Source of the DNA: Apoderus coryli
Taxonomy: Eukaryota > Arthropoda > Insecta > Coleoptera > Attelabidae
Direction: 5' to 3'
Length of the DNA stretch: 64,000 nucleotides
Assembly: GCA_911728435.2 (NCBI GenBank)
Contig: OU452198.1
Span: 36,795,902 to 36,859,901, forward strand
Shown here: positions 1-11,096 of the stretch, one piece after another
Layout of the letters: each line of letters begins with the position of its first letter
Position numbering within the stretch: position 1 is the stretch's first letter
Program-made: the position numbers and the translations under genes
Notes under the pieces: generated by a model
Databases searched by the model: none
Seen by the model: the letters and a program-made list of their open reading frames with translations, nothing else
Told to the model about the DNA's origin: nothing

Positions 1-350
1 GATACGCGCGAAGTTCCGGATGTTTTTCTTAAGTAAGAGTTAGACGTTAGGAAAACGGATTCTCGACCGTTCATCGAAGAGTAAAGGAAAAAGAATTTTT
101 GATCGCGCGTGTAACTTTTACTCCTTTGAAGACGATCCAGTTGATTGAGTGCAAAATGTTAAAATTTTTAATGTAAGTACCAACAAAATTTTATTGCGTA
201 GAGTGTATGTAAATTCCTCTTTTGTATCTTTTGTATCTTGTATTATTTTTTAATAAGTCATTGATTTATTTGCATTTTTAATTATTTAAAGTTTGTACAT
301 TTTTATAATAAATAGTAATTAAGTTTTATTTGATTCACTTCGTTTCATTT
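1..350 (+). other. possible short exon with splice donor; unrecognised
   Basis: The first 170 bases are less A+T-rich than what follows. An ATG at 156-158 in a favourable context (caaaATG) opens six codons and runs into GTAAGT at 173-178, a good match to an insect 5' splice site. This could be a 5' UTR plus first coding codons of a host gene or of a mobile element. No protein can be recognised from so few codons, and the rest (180-350) is A+T-rich and featureless. This is a weak call by pattern only. Confidence 0.2.
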
Positions 351-2290
351 CTACTTAGCTTTAAAACTGTTGTGTTTCTTAAATAAACCCAGCCACTTGT
401 TAGTAGGATTGTAGCCTTTTGAATGGCTTCGGTCTGAAAACATGATACTAGGAGGGACCCAGGGACGTATCGAGAACTAGCCAAGCGAGTCCTGTTAGAT
501 TAAAGATCGTAGAAAACATTTTTTAATCAAATTAGAATACATCTAGCTCTTTTAAAAGAACCAAAGATGTGACAATAGGATTCAAAATTCCATAGACAAG
601 AGGAACGTACTCGTTAGGGAGCATCAGAAATTAATATAATTAATGTATTTGTCAAATTAATCTGTGGATGTATTTATTTTGTGATCTTTTGAAATTTTGT
701 GAACTATTCCGTGTGTGAAACTCTGAGTGCTTGCATCATTTCTCTAATGCTCGCATGTGGGTTAAGTTGGATATATCTCAGAATATTAACATTTATTTCC
801 GAGCGACCTGAATAACTCTTTCTTTCTAATGGTCACCGAATACTTCCACTCGTTCGTAAACGATTTGCCAATGCTATAATGACATTTTTCTTATAGGAGC
901 GTCTTTACGGATATCTAATCGCGTAGATCCTTGCAAAGCGTCAAAGCATTTTTGAGGCCCTCGAAATAACCGCCAAAAAGTCAAATGCTTCTTCGTTGGT
1001 AATAAGCAGTTTTAATTAAAAAATCAAATTTAACACAAAAGAAATAAGTCCACAGAATAATGTGACAAACATAACCGTCATTGGTCATGGAATAATGAAA
1101 TATTTATTATTCCACGAGTACCTATCTATAATGAGTGTTATTATTTAAGTAACCAATAACATGACATTAATCGAGATACGTATTATTAAATAGTTGTGAA
1201 GATTAAATTACATTTTTATTCGGAAGCTACCAATATAGATACTACAGTTTCCAATGTATTCCCAAAACATTGTTGCAACAACATCGTAAGTCTTCCAAAC
1301 TTTACAAAATCTATAATACCAATATATAGCATTAAGACGGTGCTATGCTCCGCTTGCTTGTGCAATATGTTGTCTTAACGAAAATGCACGGGGCTAAACT
1401 TAATACATAAGATATTTGCATTTATATTGAGTTATAGTATAGAGCCTCTTTCCCATACCACTATAATATACATTTGCTGGTATATGATATTAGTTTATCT
1501 CTTCTCTTCCGTCGGTTTACTCAAGTCATGTACGTATATATTTAGGAGATTCTAAAGTTGCTGTCGACGTCCCACTTTGTTTATTTATTGGAAGTTTGGG
1601 TCGGTTTATAAGGAGTTATACACGATGTGGTGGCATGGCGAAGATAAGAAAGTTAGAATGGAGTTGCCTGTAAAGAGTTTATATGTTGTGCTATAGGTCC
1701 AGCTCTAAAATGGAAGGCGGTAGCATAATTTTGGACGATTGCCCATTTTGTGAAGGGTAGAATATTAAGGAGACGGACATAACGTCTTATAAGTAGATTA
1801 ATTTTAAGGATATGTTAATATTAAACATGAGTGCCTATGAGAAACCAGGGATACAATTTACGGACATACTGATCGTATGTCCACAACATTTCTGGCTGAT
1901 TTCATAATAAAATTGAATTGTTTGTTTTGTGGCGTTTGGACTATTATTTTAGTAATCATTAATAATATATTACACTCCTCTATCACTATGGACTTCTTTA
2001 AAATTATTAAAAAACATTTTTTAATAAATTTGAGAAAATTGGACAACATCATATAAAATAAAAACGAAACACATTAAATTAATTCATTACATTTGTTAAT
2101 GAGGTCTTTACCATTTCGGCTTGCGAATTCTAACAAAAACAAACAAACAGTTGCATAATTTAATTTTTTTTTATTGAAACCAAATAATGATATATACAAA
2201 AGGAAAACAAGCTTAACTATGTGATTATAATTTTAATAAATCAAAGAATATTTTTCCATAAAATGGTAAATTCAACGTTATATTTGCATA
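351..2290. other. unassigned A+T-rich DNA
   Basis: No coding, RNA or repeat structure that I can support. The stretch at about 420-500 is somewhat richer in G+C (aggagggacccagggacg), and 1440-1640 is mixed-composition sequence that could be regulatory, but nothing identifies either. The short open frames here (for example 1196-1378) have no recognisable domain. Confidence 0.4.
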
Positions 2291-2570
2291 TCAATAAACG
2301 AAATAAAAAACTGACTTCAATATAATTTTGACCAGAATATTGTATGTCTTGGCGTTATGTTTGTACGATTGTTGACTTGCCACTGATGATGGGACTGGTC
2401 TAGTCCCGAAACATGTATGGCGGAGAGATTTTAAATTCTATTAAATTTATTTGAGATTTGACTTTCATTCAAACACTAAAAAATAAAACTTTAATTCGTA
2501 TTTTAGATTCTATTTACTTGCAAGTTTGAAATTAGTAGATTCTAAAACTACCCGTTTTATTTTTTGCTCT
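2291..2570 (+). repeat. dispersed repeat carrying a hammerhead-like motif, copy 1
   Basis: The sequence around and downstream of the motif at 2383-2423 (attaaatttatttgagattt at about 2440) recurs at 25560-25790 and 53050-53270 (minus strand) and at 45240-45375 (plus). The shared order is A+T-rich leader, hammerhead-like hairpin, then an A+T-rich stretch ending in a gagattTGAC-like segment. Penelope-like retroelements are known to carry hammerhead ribozymes in their terminal repeats, so this may be a terminal piece of such an element. No Penelope reverse transcriptase is visible in the window. Confidence 0.55.
2377..2423 (+). ncRNA. hammerhead-ribozyme-like motif, best-preserved copy of family A
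   Basis: The order of elements matches a type I hammerhead. Stem I 5' strand TTGCCA (2377-2382) pairs with TGGCGG (2418-2423, two G-U pairs). CTGATGA is at 2383-2389. Stem II is GGGACT (2391-2396) with AGTCCC (2402-2407). GAAA is at 2408-2411. A tiny stem III is AC/GT (2411-2412 with 2415-2416). The predicted cleavage triplet GTA ends at 2417. One deviation from the canonical core is an extra T (2390) between CTGATGA and stem II. Activity is therefore uncertain, but the fold and the conserved core are both present. Confidence 0.55.
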
Positions 2571-3456
2571 AAACTCACAGGTGATCGTAAGAACGATGAT
2601 TCGAAACAATGAACACTGATGAGTTGTGAAAGCACGGTAGTGTGAAACAAATTTCCAACAAAACTTAAAGTCTTGTTACATTATGTACGCAATTAATTAA
2701 TAAAATAAAAATTCAACATGATACATGATACATTGCTTAAATTAGGCAACACTGTAAACTCCAATTTAAAAGGACACGGTCACTGATCAGAATGAATCAA
2801 CATCAAAATAATTCCGCCGGCTGTCGCTTCTGTATACTCCGGGATAATACTGTCACTAAAATAAATACCCACCTATTCAACGAAAGAGACAGGAAACGAG
2901 AAACGAACGACGTGAATATCAAGGAAGCGATGAGTAAAAACAAAAGACGGCGTTGTCGAGAAGGATGCAAAGCTACATCCAGCCATCTTAAATCAATATA
3001 ACAAACATAAAATGGGGGAATCTCTCGAGCTGTAGACAAAGAAACGGGAACGAACACCTTTTGTGGGTAAAGAGAGAACGATACGTATATGGTATAAGCT
3101 AGGAAGAGATAGGTACGCAGTTTTCTGGGAGGCTGGGAATGGGGAGACGAGAGTAGGGCAGTGAAGTAGATAGTTGTAAATGACAAATAAATAATAGTGG
3201 CGCTTTTGTACAAAATTACTGCTACTAATTTAGTCCACAAAGTAATTTGTTTTTATAAAAATAACTATTTTATTTTTTATACATTTTGTTGCATTAAGTT
3301 TTAGTGACAGTGACAGGAGTAGAGGTCCTGGATACCTTACAATTAAAACACACTCAGTCTCCGTTTTTTTTTTTTAGTAACTATTCGTAAATCTGTACTG
3401 AACTATGTACTAGTCTGTGGTCTCTACCTACTGTGCCCAATAACAATGCCCAGCAG
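2571..3456. other. unassigned; moderately G+C-richer island at 2790-3240
   Basis: At 2792-3240 long open frames exist on both strands (69 codons on plus, 145 on minus). The minus frame is hydrophobic and low in complexity and matches no family I recognise. Open frames on both strands of the same DNA usually reflect composition. A run of T at 3365-3375 is unremarkable. I see no gene here. Confidence 0.35.
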
Positions 3457-3536
3457 CAGTGGCGGCTTGGGCTGCTAAAAACTAGAGGTGCTGTAGATAC
3501 CTAAATACTACCACTCTCGTAAATATAAGAGGCAGT

Positions 3537-3548
3537 ATGCTCACTCTT
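3537..3548 (+). repeat. target-site duplication, left copy
   Basis: ATGCTCACTCTT here is repeated exactly at 4443-4454, directly after the poly(A) tail of the LINE between them. A 12-bp direct repeat is typical of target-primed reverse transcription. Confidence 0.85.
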
Positions 3549-4442
3549 CAAGATTATTGCCGAGAAGAGCACCGCGCTCCTCATCAGAAGAAGACAAGTG
3601 CGCCCCGACGACGTCGTCAACATCGAGAGTACTGACATACAATGGCAGGACACTGCAAAGTACCTGGGGGTAACTTTGGACAGATCCCTGTCATGGAGAC
3701 CGCACATAGAGAAGAGCATCGCGAATGCCAAAGGCATCATGTCGAAGCTCTACCCGATGATCTGCAGAAGGAGCAAGATGCCCTTGCAGGTCAAGCTCCA
3801 AATGGTTAAGGCAGTCGTGCGACCTGCCTTAACCTATGCCAGTTCAGCATGGGGATACGCGGCACCATCGTACCTGAAACGATTGGAAGCCACGGAAAAC
3901 AAGGCAAGAAGGATGGCAGTGGGTGCACCCTGGTTTGTGTCAAACGCACAGATCCGAAGGGACCTCAAACTCGACGGCCTCAGGGACGTCATGAGGTTGA
4001 GAGCCCAGAAGGTCTTTGCAATGGCAGAGACCCATGCAAACCCACTGATTCGCGAAGCAGTCAACTACAACGTAGAAGACGGTGCCAGGCGGTACCGGAG
4101 ACCGAGGAGTCAACTCTGACGAAGGAATCCACAGGATTAGGACACCAATTAATATTGCTTCTTTCGGGTCAGGTATACTAATCTAAAGGTATGTTTCAGA
4201 GTGTTCTAGGCACCACCAACAGAGGACAACAGCAACAGACGACAATCAACACCAGAAGACAACAGCAACAGAGGACAATCAAGCGAGGACATGGAAAAGG
4301 GAGGGTTCCCGAGCCATACTACAAAGATAAGGCAGAGTTTTAGTTAGGGTTAGAGTCCCACACTACCTAGGGAAGTGGTAAGAACTCCCTAGGTGTCATG
4401 ATGATTTCTCTGCCTTGGCCGATATCAAAAAAAAAAAAAAAA
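3549..4442 (+). mobile_element. 5'-truncated Jockey-like LINE insertion
   Basis: A non-LTR retrotransposon copy of about 0.9 kb, bounded by an exact 12-bp target duplication (3537-3548 and 4443-4454). It starts inside the reverse transcriptase gene, the usual 5' truncation. It continues through a 3' UTR of about 300 bp (4120-4426, including CAACAGCAACAGA-type repeats at 4215-4285) and ends in a poly(A) tract at 4427-4443. The poly(A) tail, rather than a TTA microsatellite, separates it from the other LINEs of the window. Clade assignment to Jockey rests on the coding part. Confidence 0.88.
3551..4119 (+). pseudogene. C-terminal part of a Jockey-type reverse transcriptase
   Basis: This is the 3' end of a LINE ORF2; the intact protein would reverse-transcribe the element's RNA at a nicked target. 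The open frame runs without interruption from the truncation point, so there is no genuine start codon; the GTG at 3598 is internal. The order of motifs is that of the thumb and C-terminus of Jockey reverse transcriptases: AEKSTALLI just after the truncation, KYLGVTLDRSLSWRPHIE, then VVRPALTYASSAWGYAA and a Leu/Arg-rich tail ending RRYRRPRSQL. The catalytic palm with its DD motif lies upstream and was never inserted, so the copy cannot be active. Codon usage is G+C-rich against an A+T-rich background, and the frame is unbroken, which suggests a fairly recent insertion. Confidence 0.85.
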
Positions 4443-4539
4443 ATGCTCACTCTTGTCGTATTCTTTGTGTCGCGGTTACAGAGAGAGATACCGCGTGCGG
4501 GTTCAGGCAACAATACAACATGGCCAAGAAAGCGAAATA

Positions 4540-5774
4540 CGGGGGCATCTATGGACCCGTGTCTAAAAATTGTAATTGTATATTCGTTGTTATTTAAATT
4601 AAGAGCGCTATTTGTGTTGTTTACTGTAAATTAAAATATTCATCTCGGCCCAAAAATGGAATTACATCGTGAACATTTTTGTGCGATTATTTTTTACAAC
4701 TTTCGATGTGGATTACCTCAGCAACAGTGCATGGATGAACTTAATTCAATTTTTGACGATGAAGTTGCATCAAGGACCAGTGTTTATCGATAGTATGGTG
4801 AATTCAATCGTGGTCGTAGTTTTCACTCCAAGACGAATTTCCTGAAGGTCGTCCAAAATCAGTTGTTGTTCCGAAAACCATTGATGCTGTGCGCGAACTG
4901 ATATTGCAAGATTGTCATGTGACCTATCAAGAGATTGAGACAACCTTAGGCATTAGTGGGACCAGCATACATTGAATATTGCATAAACATTTGACTGTCA
5001 AAAAAATTTGTTCGCGTTGGATGCCACATAATTTGTAATCCCTCAAAAAAAGACTCGTGTCGATTAGTCGAAAGAAATGCTCAAAAAACACGATCGCGGT
5101 GCTTCGAAACACGTCTATGACATCGTGATAGGTGATGAATTGTGAATTTACGCGTATGAACCCGAAAGTAAACAGCAGTCGACTGTATGGGTGTTTTAAG
5201 ATGAGCCAAATCCAACAAAAGTTGTTCGCGCACGAAGCACTTCCAAGCAAATGGTCGCCTGTTTTTTCGGAAAAACTGGACATGTCGCAACTGTACCACG
5301 AGAACAACGCAGAACAGTCAACTCTGAGGGGTACACAACCATTTGTTTGCCAGTTGTCTTCCAAGAAATTAGGAAAACCAACCCCCGAAGGCGGATCACT
5401 TTTCACCACGACAATGCGATCTCTCACACATCGGCCCAAACAACTGCATTTTTGAGCATCCAAAACATCGATTTGATGAGTCATCTGCCGTATAGCCCTG
5501 ACTTGGCACCCAATGACTTCTTTTTATTCCCGTACGCAAAAAACAAACTGAGGGGTCAACGTTTTTCGACACCTGAAGAAGCGGTTGCTGCATTCAGAAA
5601 GCATGTTTTGGAGATACCTCAATCAGAGTGGCAAAAGTGCTTCGACAATTGGTTCAAACGCATGCAAAAGTGTATAGATCTTCATGGGGAATATTTTGAA
5701 AAACAATAAAGTGATTTTCGATGATTAATATTTGTTTTTGTTCTCTAATCCCGAAATATAAAAGGCAACCCTCG
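4540..5774 (+). mobile_element. decayed mariner transposon
   Basis: The length (about 1.24 kb) and single transposase gene fit mariner. The right end reads CCGAAATATAAAAGGC then AACCCTCGTA, so a TA lies at 5775-5776. Reverse-complemented, the end begins CGAGGGTTGCC. The left end is less certain: CGGGGGCATC begins after a TA at 4538-4539 and shares only the first bases with the right end. It starts about 85 bases after the 3' target duplication of the LINE, so the two insertions are independent neighbours. Confidence 0.7.
4656..5709 (+). pseudogene. mariner (DD34D-type) transposase, inactivated
   Basis: The transposase of a mariner element, which would cut and paste the element at TA sites. 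ATG at 4656 opens MELHREHFCAIIFYNF, the usual N-terminal helix-turn-helix region. The frame is broken by TAG at about 4794, where the family has Trp (context TSVYR-stop-YGEFNRG). Further frameshifts and stops follow between 4820 and 5240, around the first catalytic Asp (GDE context near 5133). From 5251 to the stop the frame is open and shows HHDNA with the second Asp, YSPDLAPNDFFLFP with the third Asp, and the normal C-terminus FEKQ. The span corresponds to about 350 codons, the usual length. It is dead by several independent lesions, but the second and third catalytic Asp are preserved. Confidence 0.9.
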
Positions 5775-5776
5775 TA

Positions 5777-6435
5777 TAAAGCAAATCATATTATTACACT
5801 TGTCCTTTTTCCAAAAAATTAATAAATAATAACTACTAAACTGAGAAACTTAACGTCCAAGAAGTCGTCATACTTGTTTACTACACAGCACAGAAGTGAA
5901 AATAAAAATCTCCAGTAACTTCCTGTTACACCAATATTTATAACTCTACTTTCTTCCACTCATTCGAATATCAACCAATGAAATTGTCTATTCCTGTCGT
6001 TGTACCACTGGTGTGGAAAAAAGTGAATCAGCAAATTTTGTCTATTTCGTAGATACAATACCGATGTTAGAGTCATGAACTTTTATAAATTATTAATCAG
6101 CGAAAAATACTTAGTTCGAGCGAATGCAATATTTTTATTACAATATACCGGGTGTGACAATATAGAGGTTTTTTATTATACCAGTGTAAAGAGGCAAAGG
6201 TTATCGAAGTTGCCAACTGTGTTGTTGAATGATACATTGAAGCATCCCATAATAATAAAATTCAAGTATCTTATAGGTGTATTCTTTAAAACGGAAAATT
6301 AAAAATCTGTCATTATTACAAGTACCTAATGCTATCATTTTTTTCAAGAAGAAAAAGTTCAGCTGCTGATCAATAATTGTCAAAATTATAATATAACATT
6401 TTTAAAGCGCATTATTTTATTTGTATTATATTTAA
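5777..6435. other. A+T-rich DNA with a short dispersed repeat at 6190-6330
   Basis: No gene recognised. The segment at about 6190-6330 is similar, with substitutions, to 28150-28290: both contain AGAGGCA, an interval, then CAACTGTtGtTGAA and AATAATAAAATT in the same order and strand. This marks an old dispersed repeat whose ends I cannot place. Confidence 0.45.
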
Positions 6436-7026
6436 ACAGGGTGTCCCATTTTAGCTGTCCTTACGAGTTATTTCTAAATATACAACCTTGCGATTTTCGC
6501 AACTTTTGAACCAAAGATGCCGCAAACAAAATCTTCATAGACCTTTTAATTTTTGAGTGACAGGGAACTATTGAAAATATTCCATTTTGGGCCTTTCTTT
6601 GTATCTCGGTTACTCTTTAACTTAGCGGGAATACAAAAACTGACCCTGGTAAATATTTTACCATATAATCCAGTGGCGTATTTAGATTTTTTACGAAGAA
6701 AACGATTTCGGAACGAGACTTATGTTTTTTTTAAATTCGACACACCGTTCATTTTTCTTAATTTTTGTCGGGCTTTTTATGGGCTTTCCAAATATATATA
6801 GTTTTCTATATTTATTTACATTATTTTAAAACTTTTTTTTTTTATTAAGGTAACTTTATTGATTCCAAGAAAACCTACATTTTATAATAGGAATCAAAGT
6901 ATAACATGCAACATACAAAACTTATAAGCCTGTTTCATAAATTTCATCAAGCTCGAAAACCGCAAGATTCCTTTTTTAAAAATAACAGAGATATTCCGTA
7001 AGGACAGCAAAAATGGGACATTCTGT
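6436..7026. mobile_element. MITE-like element with terminal inverted repeats
   Basis: The left end reads ACAGGGTGTCCCATTTTAGC followed by TGTCCTTACGAG. The right end, reverse-complemented, reads ACAGAATGTCCCATTTTTGC followed by TGTCCTTACGGA: about 32 bp of inverted terminal repeat with few mismatches, enclosing roughly 590 bp. The interior is A+T-rich with no recognisable transposase; the open frame at 6553-6801 has no domain. The target duplication is not clear on the left side, so the superfamily is unassigned. Confidence 0.65.
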
Positions 7027-7779
7027 ACATTATGTGTTACAAAATAAAACGGTACGGGAATATCTTGGCCGTCCTAGATTAGGGAAGTTATGTCCGTGTT
7101 GATATTTTTGAGTAGATTAACTAAATATATAATAAGTTTGTTGCCACTAAGCATCGAAATTTCAAAAAAAAATCTGTTTGTAACTCTGGTAATCGATAAT
7201 TTACAATAATTACATAACATTTCGTATATTTTTTTAATTTACTAAATGTATTCGCTATTATTGTTGGCATGTTTTCATATTATCATTCTTCATATGGATC
7301 ATATTATTGAGCATGAAATTCAGTGATTTAAAATAGAAATATATATTTCAATATACCCTTCTAATATGTGACGCCACTGTTTGAGTTTCCGGAGCACTCG
7401 CTACCAGCAAGGATAAAGAAGGCTACGTACTCTGTGTATTACATCATATAGATGTTGAGGTATAGAAAAGGAACGTACACGAATGCTGTCTTAAAGAAGA
7501 TGCGGGTGCTGGGTGTACGAGAGGAAGAGAGAAGAAATACAATAAAGGGATCGCGATGCGCGGCGCTCCAACACGTTTTTTGAAAAAAGCTCGCGCAGCA
7601 GGAGAGATGCGTCATCTCTTCTATATATAATAATAGAAAAGGATGAAGCTGGATCCAGGCTACAGCGTTGCCATAATCATCATAAATGTAATGCAGCTAT
7701 AGTATTCTTAAATTCATATAGAAACTAAGGTAAGTATTTGTTGCTTCATTAGAATTTGAAACGCCTTTAAGTTATTGTT
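7027..7779. other. unassigned; mixed-composition island at 7380-7680
   Basis: No gene or repeat recognised. The stretch 7380-7680 is of higher complexity and G+C than its surroundings (for example gatcgcgatgcgcggcgctc near 7550) and lacks the inverted repeats seen elsewhere. It could be unique host sequence, possibly regulatory, but nothing shows this directly. Confidence 0.3.
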
Positions 7780-9050
7780 TCTATCATAAATAATTTTGCT
7801 AAATTGTTTGAGACCATACTTTTTCATAGAATTTATGTTTCCGTGCGTCGTCGTATTTCATTGTGTCAACATGGATTTATGTTAGGCAGATGTGATTTAG
7901 ACGGATCTTAGCAGGGCCTTTGATCGGGTTAGCCTGCTACACAAATTAACAAACTTCTCTTTCTCTGCTGATGCTATTCTTTTTCAGCAATCCAACTTAA
8001 TAAATAGTACCCAATATGGTTTTTATAATGGTTTCAGTACACGGACATATATGGAAAAATCTGGTGTACCGCAAGGCTCAATCTGGCTCCATTGTTATCC
8101 CTACTATATATAAATGACCTAGCAAACAACTTAACTTGTAATAAATTACTGTTTGCGGACGACCTTAAGATATTTAGAGACGTGTCAAATGTTTCTCAGT
8201 GTTAAGAGCTTCAGAGCGATTTGCAGTGGTGCTTTGATAACGAGCTTGGCCTCAATGTGGACAAGTATAGCATAGTGTCTTATACAAGAAAACTCTGGTC
8301 TTAAATACACAATTATAAAATTAATAATTGTGAGGTGTACCATAGAGAATCCGTAAAAGGTCTCTGCGTGACCTTTGACTCTCAACTTTCCTTTATTCAA
8401 GGCAGCAGAAGCAGCTAAGGCTTACGGTTTTTTAGTTAGCAATTGTAGACATTTTTCCGATGTAAGCTGCCTCAAGATCTTGTATTTTACTTTTGTCAGG
8501 TTAAAGTTAGAGTATTGGTCATTGATTTGGAATCCAATGTGTAAATGCCACACGCAGACAATTGAGCGGGTTCAGCGATGTTTCCTCAAATACCTAGTTT
8601 ACAGAGTGGACGGAATTTATTTATTTATCCTAAAGCCAAACACAATGTGGAGATTGTTTTGACTCTTGACATATTTGTGTCATACGCCAAGCCGGTCGGA
8701 TAAAGACAAACTCTACTTTATAGGGTGTATGTGCAACACAGCAGATTTTGACATCTAGTTTGCTTTCAAACATTGAAATTAGGTATTTCATATATTTCTA
8801 ATTGATTGCTTAGAGATTTTGAAAATATAACTCAGCAGTTACAGGTAAACGTTCATCAGCAGATAAGGCTCTCCTATTATTGTACGTTTATTCTTTAATG
8901 TTGGTGCATCAAATGCAAAATATTTTGGGAATCCTAATTTTTATATAAACAAAATATTATCGACCCACAGTAAGCCTTTGTTTAAGTCACCTATTGATAC
9001 GGTCTTCTAAATTGAATACTTGGGTGTACCCAAAACCGTCTTTGGCGCTT
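7780..9050 (+). pseudogene. LINE reverse transcriptase, heavily decayed
   Basis: A non-LTR reverse transcriptase readable only by switching frames. In order: LFETILFHRIYVSVRRRIS and QHGFM near 7805-7885, LSRAFDRVSLLHKL near 7905 (the palm motif with the first catalytic Asp degraded), GVPQGS near 8065, LLSLLYINDLANNL near 8090, LLFADDLKIF near 8148-8175 with the FADD active site, then LKLEYWSLIWNPMCKCHTQTIERVQ and FLKYL around 8500-8600 in the thumb. Several frameshifts and stops make it non-functional. The motif style fits Jockey/CR1-type LINEs. Beyond about 8670 the similarity fades, and I cannot define the element's 3' end; 9050 is an outer guess. Confidence 0.75.
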
Positions 9051-9370
9051 ATTGAGATGTTGTTCGATTTCACCAATCAAAATAAACACAGTACACGCGA
9101 TTAGCTTGTCCTCCCCCTTAATCGTCAATTGCCACTTAGAGGACGATTCAAAATATCAAGAATTTTTTTTTCTCTTTGTGTTAAGTGAACGCTTTTTTTC
9201 AAAAGCTATCAATGCAATAGGGTCATTTTTCTGAAAAATCTAAGAGGTGACATCAGCTAACTCTAATTTCACATACTTACAAGTGAAAGAGTTTCTCAGT
9301 TACCTTTACATGTTGCTGATAATAAAGTGTTGCGTCAAATTTATACTACGCGTGGTTGAGCTGACACTCA

Positions 9371-9420
9371 GCGTTCACCTGAAGAAGCTGACAGATTGCT
9401 CAGTAAAACGTTAGCTAGTA
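9371..9420 (+). ncRNA. degenerate hammerhead-like motif
   Basis: CTGAAGA (9379-9385) plus one extra A is followed by a hairpin GCTGA/TCAGT (9387-9391 with 9400-9404), then AAAA where a hammerhead has GAAA, then CGTT. The order and spacing parallel the motif at 27282-27331, including the extra nucleotide before stem II. Stem I does not pair convincingly and the invariant G is lost, so if this is a ribozyme relic it is inactive. The surrounding 9051-9515 holds no recognised gene. Confidence 0.25.
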
Positions 9421-9514
9421 GGTATAAATTTGAAGCAGGACTTATACAGAAAAATTGTTTCTATAATAATAGAGTGATTATTATATTACTTTAGAAAGAA
9501 AAAAAAATTTTGGA

Positions 9515-11096
9515 GAAGGCTGTTGAGGTTCAGACGAGACAATATATTGCAAACAACCGTATATTGCTAGAAAATCAGGTCAGGTTTTCGATCGGGATAT
9601 AGCACAACATCGGCCCTTTTAAATGTATCTGACGATATCTTGAGACAACTGGACTAAAAACGAGCGGCTGTCTTGACCCTAATAGATGCGTCCAAGGCTT
9701 TCGACAAAGTTAACCACAAACTACTATTGGCCAAATTACAACACTTTGGAATTGAAAACTCCAGTTTGAAATTTTGTATGTCGTACCTTGAAAATCGACA
9801 ACAGCTAGTGCGAACAACTTGCGGTGTATCCGAAATGGCCCTAGTTCCATTAGGAGTTCCACAAGGTGCTATTTTAGCGCTCATTTGATTTTTAATCTAC
9901 ACCTCAGATATCCACAAATGCGTTAAATTTTCTACACTATATTCATACGCAGATGACCTACAGATAATGACGCATTTTGTACCTGATGCTTATGATAAGG
10001 CTAATGGAAACATAAATGAGGATCTACAGCAAATCCATACATATTGCACGAGACATAATATGACAATAAATGCAACTAAAACAAAAGCGCTACTGTATGC
10101 GTCGAAACTTGTCCATGAGGACCTGAAAAACTACATTCATATAGAGCTGAACAATGTTGTTGTACCCTTTTCCACAATTGCCAGAAATTTGGGTGCTTTG
10201 TTCGACGGCGAAATGAGATTCCATATCACGTAAACAGTTTAGTACAAAGAACATTTGTCTGCTTCAAGACACTATTTGCAAATCGACAGATCTTAAACTC
10301 TAAAGTTAGGAAAAAACTCTGCGAGTGTCATTATCCCAATAATTACATACGGCTTGATAGTTTATTACCCCTGTTTGGACTTTTTACATAGGCAGAAACT
10401 ACAAAAAATATTAAATACATTTTGTAGATTCTTCTATGGTATAAGGAAATTTGAGCACATATCTGCAAAATATATGGCACTCAGATGGCTTAATGTAGAG
10501 AATACGTATAAAAGCGTTTTGCTATCTTTTGTATGTCGATTACTTGCTAAAAAAATACCGGAATACCTAATAAGGAAACTGATACCTAGGCACCAGGTAA
10601 GACCACACATCTAGAAACTTTTCTAGATCTGTAGGTAAGACAGCGTAGACTGAGATCTGACGACTCGCAGGACCTTCACTTACACTGCTGTGAAGCTATA
10701 TAATAATTTAGAAGCTTCATCAAAAATACTCGGTTATAATACGTTTAAGGCCAAAATAAAAGGCAATTTGCTTGCAGTACAAAATCCTCAAACAGGTTAT
10801 GGCAATGAGAGTACTAAATTGTAGTAAATTAGTAGTTCTTTGATTTTCTTGGTTCTTGTGGTGGTTCTTATGTAAATTATTAGTAGGTAAATATGTCTAT
10901 AGAATATGTTTTCCTTTTGTGTTAAGTATTGAATAGCATCATAGCTAGACATCGCCTTTTGATTGAAAACTTTTTATTATTGTTATTATTGTAAAATGTG
11001 CCTATTGTTTATGTTGTTTACGTATTGTTAATTTTGATAGTTTATCACTTATTATAAGTTTTTCAATCAATAAAGACGATTATTATTATTATTATT
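9515..11096 (+). mobile_element. LINE fragment (reverse transcriptase to 3' end) with TTA-repeat tail
   Basis: A 5'-truncated non-LTR element. Its reverse transcriptase remnant is followed by a 3' UTR ending in AATAAAGACGATTATTATTA (the TTA repeat ends near 11096). Nearly the same terminus, AATAAAGACGATTTATTATT, closes the copy ending at 63941, so both belong to one family whose 3' end is a trinucleotide microsatellite. Target duplications are not evident. Confidence 0.8.
9560..10620 (+). pseudogene. LINE reverse transcriptase with catalytic YADD, broken by frameshifts
   Basis: The palm and thumb of a non-LTR reverse transcriptase. In one frame from about 9572: SGFRSGYSTTSALLNVSDDI, a single TAA at about 9656, then LIDASKAFDKVNHKLLLAKL (first catalytic Asp). 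A stop at 9886 falls just after GVPQGAILA. The active site YADD follows at about 9945-9956, then LNNVVVPFSTIARNLGALFD, and, after a frame change, the C-terminal segment HISAKYMALRWLNVE at about 10457-10500. The same C-terminal region is seen in the copies at 24424 and 62985. The breaks are few, so this copy is younger than its neighbour at 7780. A 5-bp duplication (tcagg tcagg near 9573) accounts for one frameshift. Confidence 0.85.

Noticed and set aside
2803..3240. 145-codon minus-strand open frame
   Set aside because: Hydrophobic and low in complexity, overlaps an open frame on the other strand, no recognisable domain, no splice or promoter context.
5132..5593. Alternative frames of up to 185 codons on both strands over the mariner
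   Set aside because: Shadows of the decayed mariner transposase; only the 5251-5709 frame carries the DD34D motifs.
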